Positions 10,990-21,699 of a stretch of 64,000 nucleotides of DNA are shown here, piece by piece. The position numbers and the translations under genes were made by a program. The DNA is taken from contig NC_090290.1 of NCBI RefSeq assembly GCF_037392515.1, forward strand, positions 19,977,753 through 20,041,752, written 5' to 3'. Under the pieces are notes generated by a model. It saw only the letters and a program-made list of their open reading frames with translations. It was not told the origin of the DNA and searched no databases. Every line of letters starts with the position of its first letter. Positions within the stretch are counted from its first letter, which is position 1. This DNA is from Haliotis asinina (taxonomy: Eukaryota; Mollusca; Gastropoda; Lepetellida; Haliotidae).

Positions 10990-11330
10990 ATCCTCTAGTA
11001 TCTTCCCCTTTGTGTATGTAATGTTACCTTCTTTGTATACAATTATATAAATATACATTTGACACTAAATGTCAAAGTTATACATTTCACTTAATGTATA
11101 ACACAATAACACAATATACTTTCAATTTACTGTGTAACATCGTGCATGTTCTGCCTTGTGTACATAATGTTACCTTATTTGTATACAAATATACATTTTA
11201 CTCTAAATATCAAAGTATGCATTTTACTTATTGTGTAACAGAATATACATTCTACTTACTGGGAAACATCATACACTGTGTGAAAATAATGTTGCCTTTG
11301 TTTGCATATACGTTTTGAAAGTAGGGATCT
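10990..11330. repeat. Degenerate tandem repeat
   Basis: Phrases such as 'aatgttacctt.tttgtatac', 'tatacatttnact' and 'actgtgtaacatc' recur two to four times at irregular spacing (roughly 100-150 bp). No gene seen. Confidence 0.5.
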
Positions 11331-11678
11331 TATTTGAATTACATACTTTTATATAAGCGTATCCTATTTGTCGTCCTATGCGATCAACTAGGAGTCAATT
11401 TTATATATAAATATAACTTTTCTTTTCCGCATGCTTCTTGTCCTAAGTGTCAAAAACTGATATTAACTGTTATATTTGCCCCTAGTATGGCCAGCATTTC
11501 CAAAATACTGTTTTAAGTGTATGTTTTACTTATTATCCACAGTAGCATGAATAATTTTCACGTAACGATCTGAATAAACACAAATTACATAAAACCTACA
11601 TTACATTATCGATTAAATATAAGTTTACCAGACACACTGAATTACAGGACGGAGTTTATTACATGTCATGAAAGTGAA

Positions 11679-11938
11679 ACCCGTGAAGGTCCCGGGATAG
11701 AATAGACCTTGAGCAATCCATGCTTGCCATAAAAGGCGACTATGCTTGTCGTAAGAGGCGACTAACGGGATCGGGTGGTCAGGCTCGCTGACTTGGTTGA
11801 CACATGTCATTGGTTCCCAATTGCGCAGATCGATGCCCATGTTGTTGATCACTGGATTTTCTTGCCCAGGCTCGATTATATACAGACCGCAGCCATATAA
11901 CTGGAATATTGCGGTGTAAAACTAAACTCAATCACTCA
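11679..11938 (+). mobile_element. Near full-length family 2 SINE
   Basis: Starts 'acccgtgaaggtcccgggat' and ends 'gtgtaaaactaaactcaatc'. The flanks share 'aaagtg' (tgaaagtg before, taaaagtg after), a probable short target-site duplication. Confidence 0.88.
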
Positions 11939-12234
11939 TAAAAGTGGTTAGTGGGATGTTAGGGAAGAGGCCGGAGATGTGATATATAGCGGTTGTCGGA
12001 GATGTGATTTATAGCGGTTGCTTGCGGTAGGGCGCGAGGCTGGCGGAGTATGGTGGTCTTGACCTTAACTGAGGGTTTGCGACAATTTATTTATGTTTTA
12101 ACGGGTTGAGGCAGGGGCAGGGGAGCTAGCGTGTCGTGGAGTGAAGTGGATAATTGAAAGCAATTTGGCAATAGAAGATGAGCGCTATTGGTAACGGTAG
12201 TATAGAGTATGGCTGATTGGGGCTAGCTGGCTCG
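11939..12234. other. Intergenic with a short tandem duplication
   Basis: At about 11975-12025, 'ggagatgtgatatatagcgg' is repeated in tandem with one substitution (unit about 24 bp). Otherwise nothing recognised. Confidence 0.5.
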
Positions 12235-12410
12235 CAACATCGCATCAACACCAATAAACCCACGTGAGTCAAATCTATAATAAAATCACCCAACACTAAT
12301 ATCCCCACTTACTCTAGCATTAAACGCATTGACACGGCCATAAACAGACTCATTACACCAACTTAAACCACACCATATACAAACAAAACATACATACAGA
12401 CGGTCTATTC
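12235..12410 (+). mobile_element. LINE 3' UTR fragment, plus orientation (left arm of inverted repeat)
   Basis: Its reverse complement matches 12636-12818 at roughly 90% by eye, differing by scattered substitutions and one 6-bp indel. Shared anchors are 'caacatcgcatcaacaccaa', 'actaatatccccacttact' and 'caaacaaaacatacatacag'. The right arm continues into a reverse-transcriptase-associated RNase H frame, so this arm is read as the 3' end of a second, 5'-truncated copy of that LINE. Confidence 0.65.
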
Positions 12411-12635
12411 TGTTCTCGCGGTAAACACATTTTCTGCCGAGGTCACCGATACGTGATACTTAATTAGCGGTTGTTTACATCACTGACCGGTAAGTAGGAA
12501 GTGGCCCAAGTCTGTGAATTATCAAAATGTTGCAGTGTAGCGAATATTTGTGAGTCTTAACCATCTTGGAAAAGCAATTTTTCCTCTTTCTTACACCTAA
12601 TGACGTTACTTTCTCGTTATGAACCGAGAATAGGA

Positions 12636-13030
12636 GAATAGAAAGTCTGTATGTATGTTTTGTTTGTATAGGGTGTGGTTTAAGTTGGTGATGCCTGTAA
12701 TGAATCTGTTTGTGGCCGTGTCAATGTGGTTAATGCTACAGTAAGTGGGGATATTAGTGTTTGGTGATTGTATTATAGATTTGACTCATGTGGATTTATT
12801 GGTGTTGATGCGATGTTGAAAGTTTATATGTTGTATGTTGGATTTAATGAGTTGTTTGATTCCTGTTTTGGATGTGTGAAAGTTAATATTAGGTGATATG
12901 TAGGTTGTTGCAAGTTTGGCTGCGCGCTGTGTAATTACCAGGTGTACGTTTGTGTGGCTGGGGATCCATGGGAATGTAATGCTTTTATTTTGGCGTTTGA
13001 GTAAATCTTTGATGTGTTTTTTCAACAGTA
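12636..13030 (-). mobile_element. LINE 3' end with RNase H remnant
   Basis: Minus strand 13025-12786 encodes 79 residues including SITFPWIPSHTNVHL and a spaced RAAKLA. These correspond to the W-[IV]-P-S-H and AD-x-AAK motifs of the RNase H domain of I/Jockey-type LINEs; the acidic residue before AAK is replaced here. The non-coding 3' tail follows (12785-12636) and matches the inverted arm at 12235-12410. No reverse transcriptase is present, so it is 5'-truncated. Confidence 0.65.
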
Positions 13031-13297
13031 ATCAACCAACACCAGTGTAGGGTGTAGGTAAATAGAGGACAGTCTGTTCGGGTTTGTGGTCAGGGACAGT
13101 GTGGTTCATGACCCGGAACGGAAAGCTAAAATCGTGACGCTTCTGGGTTCAATGAGCGTTGCCTTCCCGGTACTTGCAAACTTGCGATGCAATGTTATGG
13201 CTGGAAGACGGCAGAGAGCACGACACCCGTGGTGTTATACAATTCGTGTAAACATTTCTTCCCGTTTACTATAGTGTCTAATGCTATAATGAGGATA

Positions 13298-13510
13298 GCA
13301 CCCGTAAAGCTTCGGGTTTGACTTGGTCTACAGTAGCCCATGTACACGCGAGACTCGACTAACAGGATCGGGTGGTCTTCCTCGCTGACCTGGCTGACAC
13401 ATGTCAGTGAATCCAAATAGCGTATATCGTGATGTTGATCACTGGAATGTCTGGTTCTGACCTGACTGATTATTGACTCCCGCTATATAGCTTGAACAAT
13501 GCTGGGGCGG
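13298..13510 (+). mobile_element. Diverged family 2 SINE
   Basis: Contains 'aacaggatcgggtggtc', 'ctggctgacacatgtcagtg', 'gttgatcactgg' and 'ctatatagcttgaacaatgc' in family order. The 5' third is rearranged. Confidence 0.75.
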
Positions 13511-13544
13511 GTTTTAGCGAAATGAATTTAGAATGTAATACCCA

Positions 13545-13868
13545 TATGGGAAATAGAGCACGGGTCTTCAGCGTCACGAGATAAACGTTTCAGCCTCTAG
13601 GCTACCACACCGCCCGAGTGGAGTGATTACCCAAATCAATAAACTACAGGGGTGTGCATAAACATCAGTTCTCGTTTTGAAGTTAACGTACTCCATGGGA
13701 GCCACTTATCGACCGTTTTCTACAGTTAAAAGAAGGTGTGCGAGTTTCACGCTGCTATTAGTAACATTCCAGCAACATCGCAACACCATAACGGCTGTCA
13801 AACATTGTGCCCACGTGGGTAATCGAACCCGTGTTTTTAGTGAATGCTTTAACCATTAGGCGGGTTGT
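13545..13868 (-). mobile_element. Two partial tRNA-derived SINEs (family 1)
   Basis: Two minus-strand fragments lie at about 13545-13615 and 13760-13868. The second keeps the B-box region (complement 'gggtaatcgaacccg'), 'aatgctttaaccattaggcg' (A-box side) and 'agtaacattccagcaac' (tail side). The first keeps 'gggtcttcagcgtcacga' and 'ctaggctaccacaccgccc'. Confidence 0.7.
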
Positions 13869-14244
13869 TCTCTATTCGCATACATTGTACATTCGTAAAG
13901 GTCGCTTGCAATCAATAAAATCAAACATGACTAAAACATAATTATCACTTATACATGACATATAACATACACTGTTAAAAAAAAACAAATAAACATATTT
14001 ATAAACATGCAATCGCGATTCAAAAGTGCTATATTTTCTACTTGGACTTACTTCCCTAGTAACGAAGCCCCTGGGAGACCGAACCCAGTCATAGCAGGCG
14101 GATGTGCATTCAAGTGTAACGACGCCTTACGACCTTCCGATTGGCTGGTTCATTTTCTGATATGCTGAGGGCTCATTGTTTATACAGAAAGATGATCTAT
14201 TTGATGGGCATTTTAGAAGCATGGCGAGTCTCAAGAAAGTAAGG

Positions 14245-14359
14245 TTCTTTATGGATAACAACTTCTTTCATTGTACTTGTTGCGTCGTTTCTGTATTGAT
14301 TTTTATACCGTTGTCAACCCAAAACATGTACCCTATAAGGATCTGTTATCCATAAAGAA
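14245..14359. mobile_element. 115-bp MITE with TTCTTTATGGATAAC ends
   Basis: The ends 'ttctttatggataac' (14245) and 'gttatccataaagaa' (to 14359) are perfect 15-bp inverted repeats. A related element with the same core 'ttatggataaca' is at 43582-43786. Too short to code. Confidence 0.65.
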
Positions 14360-14439
14360 TGTATGTAGAGATGTTTGGATTTGTAAATACATGTTCTCTG
14401 AATTTGCGTTCGATCCAATTCAAAATCATGTCAGTAGGG

Positions 14440-14553
14440 TTGGTGAACTACTGCGTGGCTGGAAACGGCCATTCGTCCATGTACAAAGCAGGACTTGAAA
14501 CTGACAAGTGTTTGCACCAGTTTCCGTCAGATCCAGTCATCATATGGGTGTAG
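14440..14553 (+). pseudogene. THAP zinc-finger N-terminal fragment, damaged copy
   Basis: The frame reads LVNYCVAGNGHSS, then KAGLETDKCLHQFPSD, the start of a THAP domain (typically M-V-x-x-C-x3-4-C ... HxFP). Two changes separate it from the copy at 16737: the start ATG is TTG and the second zinc-ligand Cys is Gly. No C-terminal half of the domain follows. It could derive from a host THAP gene or from a THAP-type transposase. Confidence 0.5.
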
Positions 14554-15215
14554 TTTGTTTGCAACCCGTAGACATAAAAACATGTCATATGTACAAATAT
14601 CGCACCTGCCTAATTACAAAATGTGGCAGAGACAGGACGCGATAGTCCGGTTAAAAGTGTTTTAACAAATCCGGTTTCGATGCTGTATTGTGGTTTGTAG
14701 TTCATATGAAACACTTCTCCACTCCCTTCATTTTGTGTCATTTAAGAGACTGGACGCGCTTTCACCTACACTTGTCACGGATTTAAGGAGATATGTATCT
14801 TCTCTGGACAGTTAATGAATAATATGGGAATACGCATGTTTGTCTGTCTTTCAGTTTGGTGATTTAAACTGTAAATAACATTATGTTAAGATGGTATGTT
14901 ATTTTAAACAAAGAAATTCATCTTAAGTTTTACTTGAAATTTGACTTTGTGTATGTATGTAAACTTGGTCTCGTCTCTATTTGCGACGTAAAACTCACTC
15001 ACTCTCGACTGCTTGAGACCTTAACAATGTCTAATCCGGAATCCGTGTAAGTAATGATGTCAAATGTAATCTTTCAAAAATAGAATAAAATGTCCTTGAG
15101 ATAGACAGTTTTGTTGCGGAAAGGTTCACATTCATTAACCTAACCAGTTTATACTTCATTATATTTCAGACACACAAAATGATGAAGTAGATCGATAGCC
15201 GCACAGTCGTCTCAG

Positions 15216-18200
15216 ATGAAATACTCCACCATCCACCTTCTTTGCGGCTTTGGTTGCGGTCTGATTTTCTCCTATCTGTTTCTCAGCAACCCCGTCGTGC
15301 AGTCACAGACGAGGATCAAGGTCCAACAAGATTGCCCGGATGACGTTAATTTACGACATGTCGGAAGTGGTAACCGAAACATCCCAAAATCTAATAACCA
15401 TGGTAACCAGTTTGAGATAATTGACAGTCCCCTCCCTACATTCCGCATCTGTTAACCACCTACGGATAACACATACTAGCATATTGGTTATTGTCATATT
15501 CGTGTGTCTTTCGCTGTGATATCTCTGAAATTGCGAGAAATTGCCGAGATAATATTAAAGAGATGTAAATCATGACTTACTAGCACCCAGCAATAGTCCA
15601 GCTATATGACTGCTGGTAATTAAAAATATCGTGTCCGTAACGTACAATTAAGTTATAAACATCACAGCAATGATCTACGCAATTGGGGTACGATGATATG
15701 TGTTAAGCAAGTTAGCTAGTCTGACTTTCCGGTCCCGTTTGAGGTCTCTAACAAGCATGGGTTGTTGAAGACAAAATTCTAGCACGGATCTTCACGATTA
15801 GAAGTTTAACTGAAAAGCGGTATCGAGACTCCAACTATGTCTTAAACATGTGATTTTGAGTCGTACAGTGTCCCAATCAGAGTCCATGTCAAACACATGG
15901 CACGGACAAGTCAGTTTCCACCTGAAAAAAACACTATATGATACGCGTAAAAGTCAGAAACTGCACTTGATAGTGCACTTCTTGTCAGTAATACGTCTAA
16001 ATTGGAAATGTCTGCCACCCTTTGTCCAACATGAAAGCAGGTCGGTGGGTAGCCTAGTGGTTAGCGTCCGCTAGTCAAGACGAAGATCTGTCTTCGACTC
16101 CCCACATGGGTACAATGTGTGCAGCACATTTGTCCGGTGTCCCCCGCCGTGATATTGCGGGAATATTGTTAAAAGCAGCGTAAAAACACATTCACTCACT
16201 CCCAACATTAAAGCTTTATTATGACCTTGAATGTTGTAACGTTTTGTCCAATTCAGCAAGTTTTCAAGACCGGCATAAAATCGCAGTCCCGTCCATGGCT
16301 TGTACATTTATCATCTGCTCTACAATCCAGCACATTGTCTACACCGGACTATTACTTCAGTCCCGGTGAGTGCCGGTTTAGACAGCTAAGACAGCCACTG
16401 TAAGATTAAGATGAGATAATTACACCGGTCTCCTTAGAGGTCACATGCAACAAAAAATCAAACAAAATTAAAACACAACTATCACTTATTCATGACATAT
16501 AATAAATATTGCTGCTTGTAAGGAAAACAAAATTATAAGCGTACAGTCGCGAGTCAAAAGTGCAATATTTTGTACTTGGGCTTACTTCCCTCGAAACGAG
16601 GCTCTCGTTATCAAACAAAATCGTACACACCAGAAGAAGTTGTTATCCATAAAGAATGTACGTAGAGATGTTGGTTTTTTTAAATACATGTTCTCTGAAT
16701 TTGCGTTCGGTCTAATCCAAAATCATCTCAGTAGAGATGGTGAACTACTGCGTGGCTGGAAACTGTCATTCGTCCAAGTACAAAGCAGGACTTGAAACTG
16801 ACAAGTGTTTGCACCAGTTTCCGTCAGATCTAGTCCTCCGAGAAAAATAAATGTAGTTTTATTGCAACCCATAGACATAAAAACATGTCATATGTACAAG
16901 TTTCATACCTGCCTAATTATTTAATGTGGCAGAGAGAGGACTCGGGTGCAAGAGACATAAATCAATATATTATGTTAAGATGGTATGTTATGTTACATAA
17001 AGAAATTCATTTTTATTTGTACTTGAAATTTGACTTTGTGTATATATGTACACTCACTCACTCACTCACTCACTCACTCACAACTCACTCACTCTCGACT
17101 GCTTGAGACCTTTACAATGTCTTACCCGGAATCATAAATCAATTTATTTTGTTTGTAGGTGTTAAGTTCAAATGGCATGTGGTCAAAGACTGAAGCTGTG
17201 TATTGCATATTGTCAAACAGGCAGACAGACATATATGTGTCAATAAATCAGACATTCAGCTTTCTCTGTGAGAGACGCTGCTTACCACAATCAATCAATC
17301 AAGTTTTTTTTTTATGTAACGTGTAGATTATTTACGTGTTTGTGTACACAACCAAAATTAAACTACTGCTCACGACCTCATACCCCGACCATGCATACTG
17401 TTTCAAGCTCCGCGAACCTATTCACTGCAAATGCGTTATGCGCGCAACACAGCACAGCTGTTGAAACCACTCTAACTCCCAGCCCGATTTCGCGGGCTTT
17501 TTTTGTCATTGCGGTTTTTCAACTTTATAGTTTGAGTTGGCATTTTTGATGATTTGTTTCGGTAAGTGCATACCGAAAGGTATCAGAATCTGCAAAGTGG
17601 TGTTTTACGTTGCATGTGACCTAATTGTTTTCACAGTAAAGATTGACTGGTTGCATGACCATTCGTAAAGGTACCACTTCGTCCAGATAATTCAGATACA
17701 AACGGTTCGGTTCAAGCTGTTACAACGCGTTTATTGACGTTATTCTTTTCAGTACAGCAAAGCTATTCATTGTAATTTTACTTGAGGTATTTTACAGTTC
17801 ATTTCTTTGTCAAACAAAGCTGATCTGAAATCTGGCAGCCTCAGAATCATCGACTTTGTAATCAACTTGTGGCAGTGGTGTATCAATGCCAACAGTGCAA
17901 TGAATTGCTATTGACTATGGCCACATCTGGAGAGAGTTGTTTACCATAGACGCGTACACTTAAACCTCAGTCCATGAGACGACGTTTCTTGTTGGTCGAT
18001 TCCAGTTGAATGTGTTACAATTTGTTTCATGAAATACGCGAAATACTGGTTTCACACATTGCGCCCAGGAGGCGTATCGACCCGAACCCTCGCCGTGAGG
18101 AGCGAATGGTTTAACCACTAGACTAACCCACCGCCAACTACGCCAACTACCAATCATCCAGACCCGTGATGATTCGTGTTAGATTTGATCTTCAGTGTCC

Positions 18201-20379
18201 TATGTTTGCCGTAAGCGGCGACTGATGGAATCGGGTGATCAGATTGGCTGGACCGGGTGGCATCATGTCATCGCATCCCAAGATCCCAAGATGTAGATTG
18301 GTGCTCATGCTGTTGATGACTGGATTTTCTGGCCTACACTCGATTATTTACAGACCGTCGCCATATATCTGGGATAATGCGACCCGTGAAGGTCCTGGGG
18401 TAGAATAGGCCTTCAGCAACCCAGGCTTGCCATAAAAGGCAACAATGCTTGTAGTAAGAGGCGACTAACGGGATCGGGTGGTCAGGATCGCTGACTTGGT
18501 TGACACATGTCATCGGTTCCCAGTTGCGCAGATCGATGCTCATGTTGTTGATCACTGGATTGTCTGGTCCAGACTCGATTATTTACAGACCGCCGCCATA
18601 TAGCTGGAATATTGCTGAGTGCGGCGTAAAACTAAACTCACTCACTCACTCACTGGGATATTGCTGAGAACAAACTCTTTCACTTGAATCCCAGTGCTAC
18701 GTTATATTTTAATTTACATGTAATTAAAAGTACTTATTTCCAGAAATGACTGTAAACTAAGGATAATTAACTACTCATTTTCAAAGAAAATGTGTGTGCC
18801 GAACACCTGAACAAAACAAACCCTGTATCTTGTTTTTTCATCGAGCTAAGGTAACTGCTCCAATAAATTCCTGCTATATTATTGACAGTCACAGGCAATG
18901 GTTGCAAAATAACAGCATATCTCATATAATATGTAATGATTAATGGTCGCGCAGACAACAATCTCTTATGGTTGGAATGACCTGCTTTTGATGAGGACAG
19001 TTTTGTTAACCTCGGTGATCACCTTTTTCAGATCTGGGAAAGTGGCGTGATATCAACAAAACCCGAGTCTTGTGCTGGATAATGACTGCGCCAAAGAATT
19101 TGAAGACCAAAGCTCAATATGTCAAGGAGTCGTGGGGAAAACGATGCGATAAACTTCTTTTCTACAGCTCGACTACTGATGAATCCTTCCCTACCATTGG
19201 TCTTAACGTACCCGAAGGAAGAGAACACCTTACGGCTAAGACTATGCAGGCTTTCCGACATATTTATGCCAACCACTTGACAGAAGCGGACTGGTTTCTT
19301 AAGGCGGACGACGATACGTATGTCTTGGTGGACAACTTGAAATACTTTTTATCTAAACAAAACAAAGATGAAGCAGTATATTTTGGAAACCATTTCAAGC
19401 ATTTCATACCGGAGGGATACAACAGCGGAGGTGCCGGTTATGTGTTGAGCTATGAGGCTTTGAGAAGGTTCGGCAAAATGGGAAATAACGTGTGTTCCCA
19501 AGATGGCGGAGCCGAAGACGCAGAGTTCGGCAAATGCCTTGCAAAACTTGGTGGGAAGGTTGGCAGATCATTGGACGAGGAAGGGAAGACTACATTTCAT
19601 GCGTATCATCCTTTGACACACATGGAAGGCGCATATCCAGAATGGGTGAAGGCCCATACAGTGCATGGAGCAAGATCAGTAAGTGGCGTCTTTTTTCATA
19701 TTTTTCTGCTACATTTTACACGTTTTACTTTCTGAGTGAGTGAGTTTAGTTTTACGCCGCACTCAGCACTATTCCAGCTATAGGCGGCGGTTTGTAAATA
19801 ATCGAGTCTGGACCAGACAATCCTGTGATCAACAAAATGAGCATCGATCTCGCAACTGGGAACCGATGACATGGCAAGCATGGGTTGCTGAAGGCCTATT
19901 GTACCCCGGGACCTTCATGGGTCCCTTTTACCTTCTGCTCATTTCATAGTTTACCACAGAGGTCATAACAACTTAATGGTAAACTGGTTCTTATGGAACG
20001 GTAGTGTGGTTCTTGTACCAGTATGAGTTTACTGTAGAAGTTAATTTATTTTTCAAATAAGACGCGTTACTGTGGCATATGCAGATATTTTTTTCACCTT
20101 CTTCTGCAAAGAAACAGTCGATCGAAGTACTAGATGACAAAATGTGTTCGTGAAACATAGACATTTTACGTCTACCAAAACTGCGTGTTATGACACATTA
20201 ACGGAAATATAGTAAATTTGGATAACTAAAATTCAAACGTTTTTGTTTTTTTGTTTCAGGGCGCCGGAAACATCAGTAATTTTCCCATTACGTTTCATTA
20301 CGTCCGTGGAAAGGAGATGCTGGCTCTCGAGTTCTATATATACCATGTGAAACACGCTAGCGGGGAGGGAAAGGTTTGA
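15216..20379 (+). CDS. C1GALT1-like: Core 1 beta-1,3-galactosyltransferase-like protein, gene A
   Basis: It probably transfers galactose from UDP-Gal to Ser/Thr-linked GalNAc (core 1, T antigen) in the Golgi. Exons: 15216-15369 (phase 1), 19032-19678 (phase 0), 20260-20379 with stop TGA; total 306 residues. Exon 1 encodes a type II signal anchor (about residues 7-25). Exon 2 carries the family hallmarks: RVLCWIMT (63-70), EADWFLKADDDTYV with the metal-binding DDD at 144-146, then GYNSGGAGYVLSYEALRRF. Exon 3 adds FHYV and ends soon after, so it is shorter than vertebrate C1GALT1 (about 360 aa) and lacks its GPGCC region. A second donor (TG/GTAACC after 15402) is also phase 1 and would add 11 residues. 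A UTR exon probably starts at 15170 after ATTTCAG; AATAAA lies near 21290. Family assignment is strong; the acceptor is inferred from similarity. Confidence 0.88.
15583..15810 (-). mobile_element. Diverged family 2 SINE in gene A intron 1
   Basis: Minus-strand copy keeping 'agtccagctatatgactgct', 'gatctacgcaattgggg', 'taagcaagttagctagtctg' and 'caagcatgggttgttgaag'. Many substitutions, so old. Confidence 0.75.
16033..16202 (+). mobile_element. Full-length tRNA-derived SINE (family 1) in gene A intron 1
   Basis: It begins 'ggtgggtagcctagtggtta', whose 'tagcctagtgg' fits the polymerase III A box. A B-box-like 'tcttcgactcc' follows, then 'gaatattgttaaaagcagcg' and the ACTC tail. A tRNA-derived head with a tail shared with family 2 defines this family. 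Confidence 0.85.
16440..17140. repeat. Segmental duplication, copy 2 (in gene A intron 1)
   Basis: Direct copy of 13915-15060, about 2.5 kb downstream. It lacks the 260-bp CCAAT/leader segment and part of the MITE ('gaagttgttatccataaaga' remains at 16635). Near its end the ACTC repeat is expanded (17050-17090) relative to copy 1. Confidence 0.75.
16737..16850 (+). pseudogene. THAP zinc-finger N-terminal fragment, better-preserved copy
   Basis: ATG opens 37 codons: MVNYCVAGNCHSS, then KYKAGLETDKCLHQFPSD and LVLREK, ending TAA. The opening Met, Cys5 and Cys10 and the H-x-F-P motif match the first half of a THAP domain (C2CH zinc-binding DNA-binding fold). The second Cys-x2-His pair is absent and no GT donor sits at the end, so this is a fragment. 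It lies sense-oriented in gene A intron 1. Confidence 0.55.
17141..18035. other. Gene A intron 1, nothing recognised
   Basis: Only short frames are present. It contains a chance terminator-like hairpin at about 17481-17505 (see rejected items). Confidence 0.5.
18040..18137 (-). mobile_element. Partial tRNA-derived SINE (family 1)
   Basis: Minus strand: 'ggtttcacacattgcgccca', a B-box complement near 'gtatcgacccgaacc', and 'aatggtttaaccactagact' at the A-box side, ending 'acccaccgcc'. The tail is missing. Confidence 0.75.
18160..18376 (+). mobile_element. Older family 2 SINE, interrupted by a younger copy
   Basis: Diverged copy: 'ttgccgtaagcggcgactga', 'gatcagattggctgg', 'tgctgttgatgactgg', 'acagaccgtcgccatatatc'. 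It breaks off at 'ctgggataatgcg'. A tail remnant 'ctgggatattgctgagaaca' resumes after the next element, at about 18654. Confidence 0.75.
18377..18653 (+). mobile_element. Young full-length family 2 SINE nested in an older one
   Basis: A near-consensus copy from 'acccgtgaaggtcctggggt' to 'aaactcactcactcactc', sitting inside the tail region of the copy at 18160. It is a good reference sequence for the family in this window. Confidence 0.88.
19734..19921 (-). mobile_element. Family 2 SINE with internal deletion, in gene A intron 2
   Basis: Minus-strand copy with intact ends. It joins 'gaaccgatgacatg' directly to 'gcaagcatgggttgctgaag', so about 80 bp of the middle are missing. The flanks 'ttttactttct' and 'ttttaccttct' look like a target-site duplication. 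It lies about 55 bp after the exon 2 donor. Confidence 0.82.
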
Positions 20380-20534
20380 TATCGCCGAAGGGAGGTTGGG
20401 TCACACTCTCCACCATCTAGCCCTCTCTGACTCACTTGTCAGAGGAATACAGGAAATTTATGATATCAATAACCACTTGTCACACTTCTATGTTGTTGGG
20501 ACCACAGAGATTAAGGATACAATATCTCCTTTGA

Positions 20535-20670
20535 CGGTTGTTGAACATCGATTAACGCAATTGGGACATGATGACACGTATCAATCAAGTCAGCGAGCCT
20601 GATCACCCGATCTCTATACTCTCCTTGCATAGGTTATTGCAGATCAAATTTTACCCGGGATTTCACGGAT
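20535..20670 (-). mobile_element. Family 2 SINE fragment in the presumed gene A 3' UTR
   Basis: Minus-strand: 'gttgaacatcgattaacgca', 'caatcaagtcagcgagcctg', 'atcacccgatc', 'cccgggatttcacgg'. It begins about 155 bp past the gene A stop codon. Confidence 0.65.
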
Positions 20671-21349
20671 CTAATCTTCTGATCTGTACTCTCATTTCCC
20701 GTGTCTGGAGGAACAGTATGCAACACAAACATGTGTTTATTCATGACAGTCACATTACCATCTCACACCACCCTGTATCCATTCCATGCTGTGGAGCAGT
20801 TACACACTTCGGCATGTTGAAGTTACTTGCCTCATAAGCAACATATTGCTTGTTCTGTTTGGTGAAAGTATGAACACTTTTAAATGCATTGTCTGGTTTC
20901 TATGCATGTAATTCATTTCTTTATTTTATTATCCATATCGGAAATACACAGGGCAGTAGGTCCTTAATGAGGTTACACATTTTGGTGAACGTTGATATGC
21001 TGTTTCAGAAAGTAGAACAGCCAATCAACACGTGGAGATATAAGGATTCTTTTTCATTTTAGTGTTTTTAGATCGGAAACTGACATGGGTAGCAAAACCA
21101 GTAGCTAACTCGTCACGGGAAATCACAGATTATCTATCGTGGTCTTAGTTATGTAATTCACTAGCGGGAATTACGTAATTAATATAAATCTGGGAAGAAA
21201 ATCTGCCATTCCCCTTCACTCGTTATTATTGTCAAAATAATGTATTCATATTTGTAGATCTGTATAAATCCTGTAAATCATGTGGGTGAATAAATTATGA
21301 TGGTTCACATTGTTCTTATTGCAGAAGTGGTATACACATATGTAACGCC
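20671..21349. other. Presumed gene A 3' flank
   Basis: Nothing coding recognised. A candidate poly(A) signal AATAAA is in 'gtgaataaattatg' near 21290. Confidence 0.4.
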
Positions 21350-21490
21350 ACCATGAGTGAGTGAATGAGTGAGTATCGGTATAGCAATATTACGTCGATG
21401 GACACCAGAAATGGGCTTCACACAATGAAACATAACCGGGTCTTACAGCATGACGAGCAAACGCTTTAATCATTAGGCTGCCTCATCATC
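21350..21490 (-). mobile_element. tRNA-derived SINE (family 1)
   Basis: Minus strand: 'gagtgagtgaatgagtgagt' tail, 'caccagaaatgggcttcaca', 'ccgggtcttacagcatgacg', 'gcaaacgctttaatcattag'. Confidence 0.82.
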
Positions 21491-21699
21491 CTCTCTCACG
21501 CACGCACGCCTTTCTGGATCCATCTATGAAGTATTGTACATTGGCATAGCAAAGATCTTTGTCATGTATTAGCTAAGATAACAGCGTTCACATATACAAA
21601 CACTATAAATCATCTCCAGAGGCCGCAATGGACGAAATCCTTTATAGCACCGTTACGATTATTGTACATGTGTATGTCTTCCTTGTACTTATACCAACA

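Larger units (their letters stand above)
13915..15060. repeat. Segmental duplication, copy 1
   Basis: It matches 16440-17140 in the same orientation. Shared blocks are the 'tatcacttatacatgacata' region, 'cttacttccct', the THAP-like stretch, 'gacataaaaacatgtcatat', 'atgttaagatggtatgttat' and 'actctcgactgcttgagacc'. Copy 1 contains about 260 bp (14080-14340) that copy 2 lacks, with a CCAAT-box context ('ccgattggctgg'), an ATG followed by a GTAAGG donor at 14239, and a small MITE. This segment may hold the promoter and a leader exon of gene A. Confidence 0.75.

Noticed and set aside
16036-16100. tRNA-like A and B boxes that could suggest tRNA genes (also at 23895, 52130, 60478 and 63540)
   Set aside because: All belong to family 1 SINEs: no cloverleaf with acceptor pairing, and all continue into the shared SINE tail.
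17481-17505. A hairpin 'agcccg'-loop-'cgggct' followed by seven T, resembling a bacterial rho-independent terminator
   Set aside because: It lies deep in an intron of a eukaryotic gene with no bacterial-type operon nearby; a chance match.
18334-18555. A recurring peptide (MINNMSIDLRNWEPMTCVNQV) also open at 11625-11852, 54424-54684 and elsewhere
   Set aside because: It is the antisense reading of the family 2 SINE, not a protein family.
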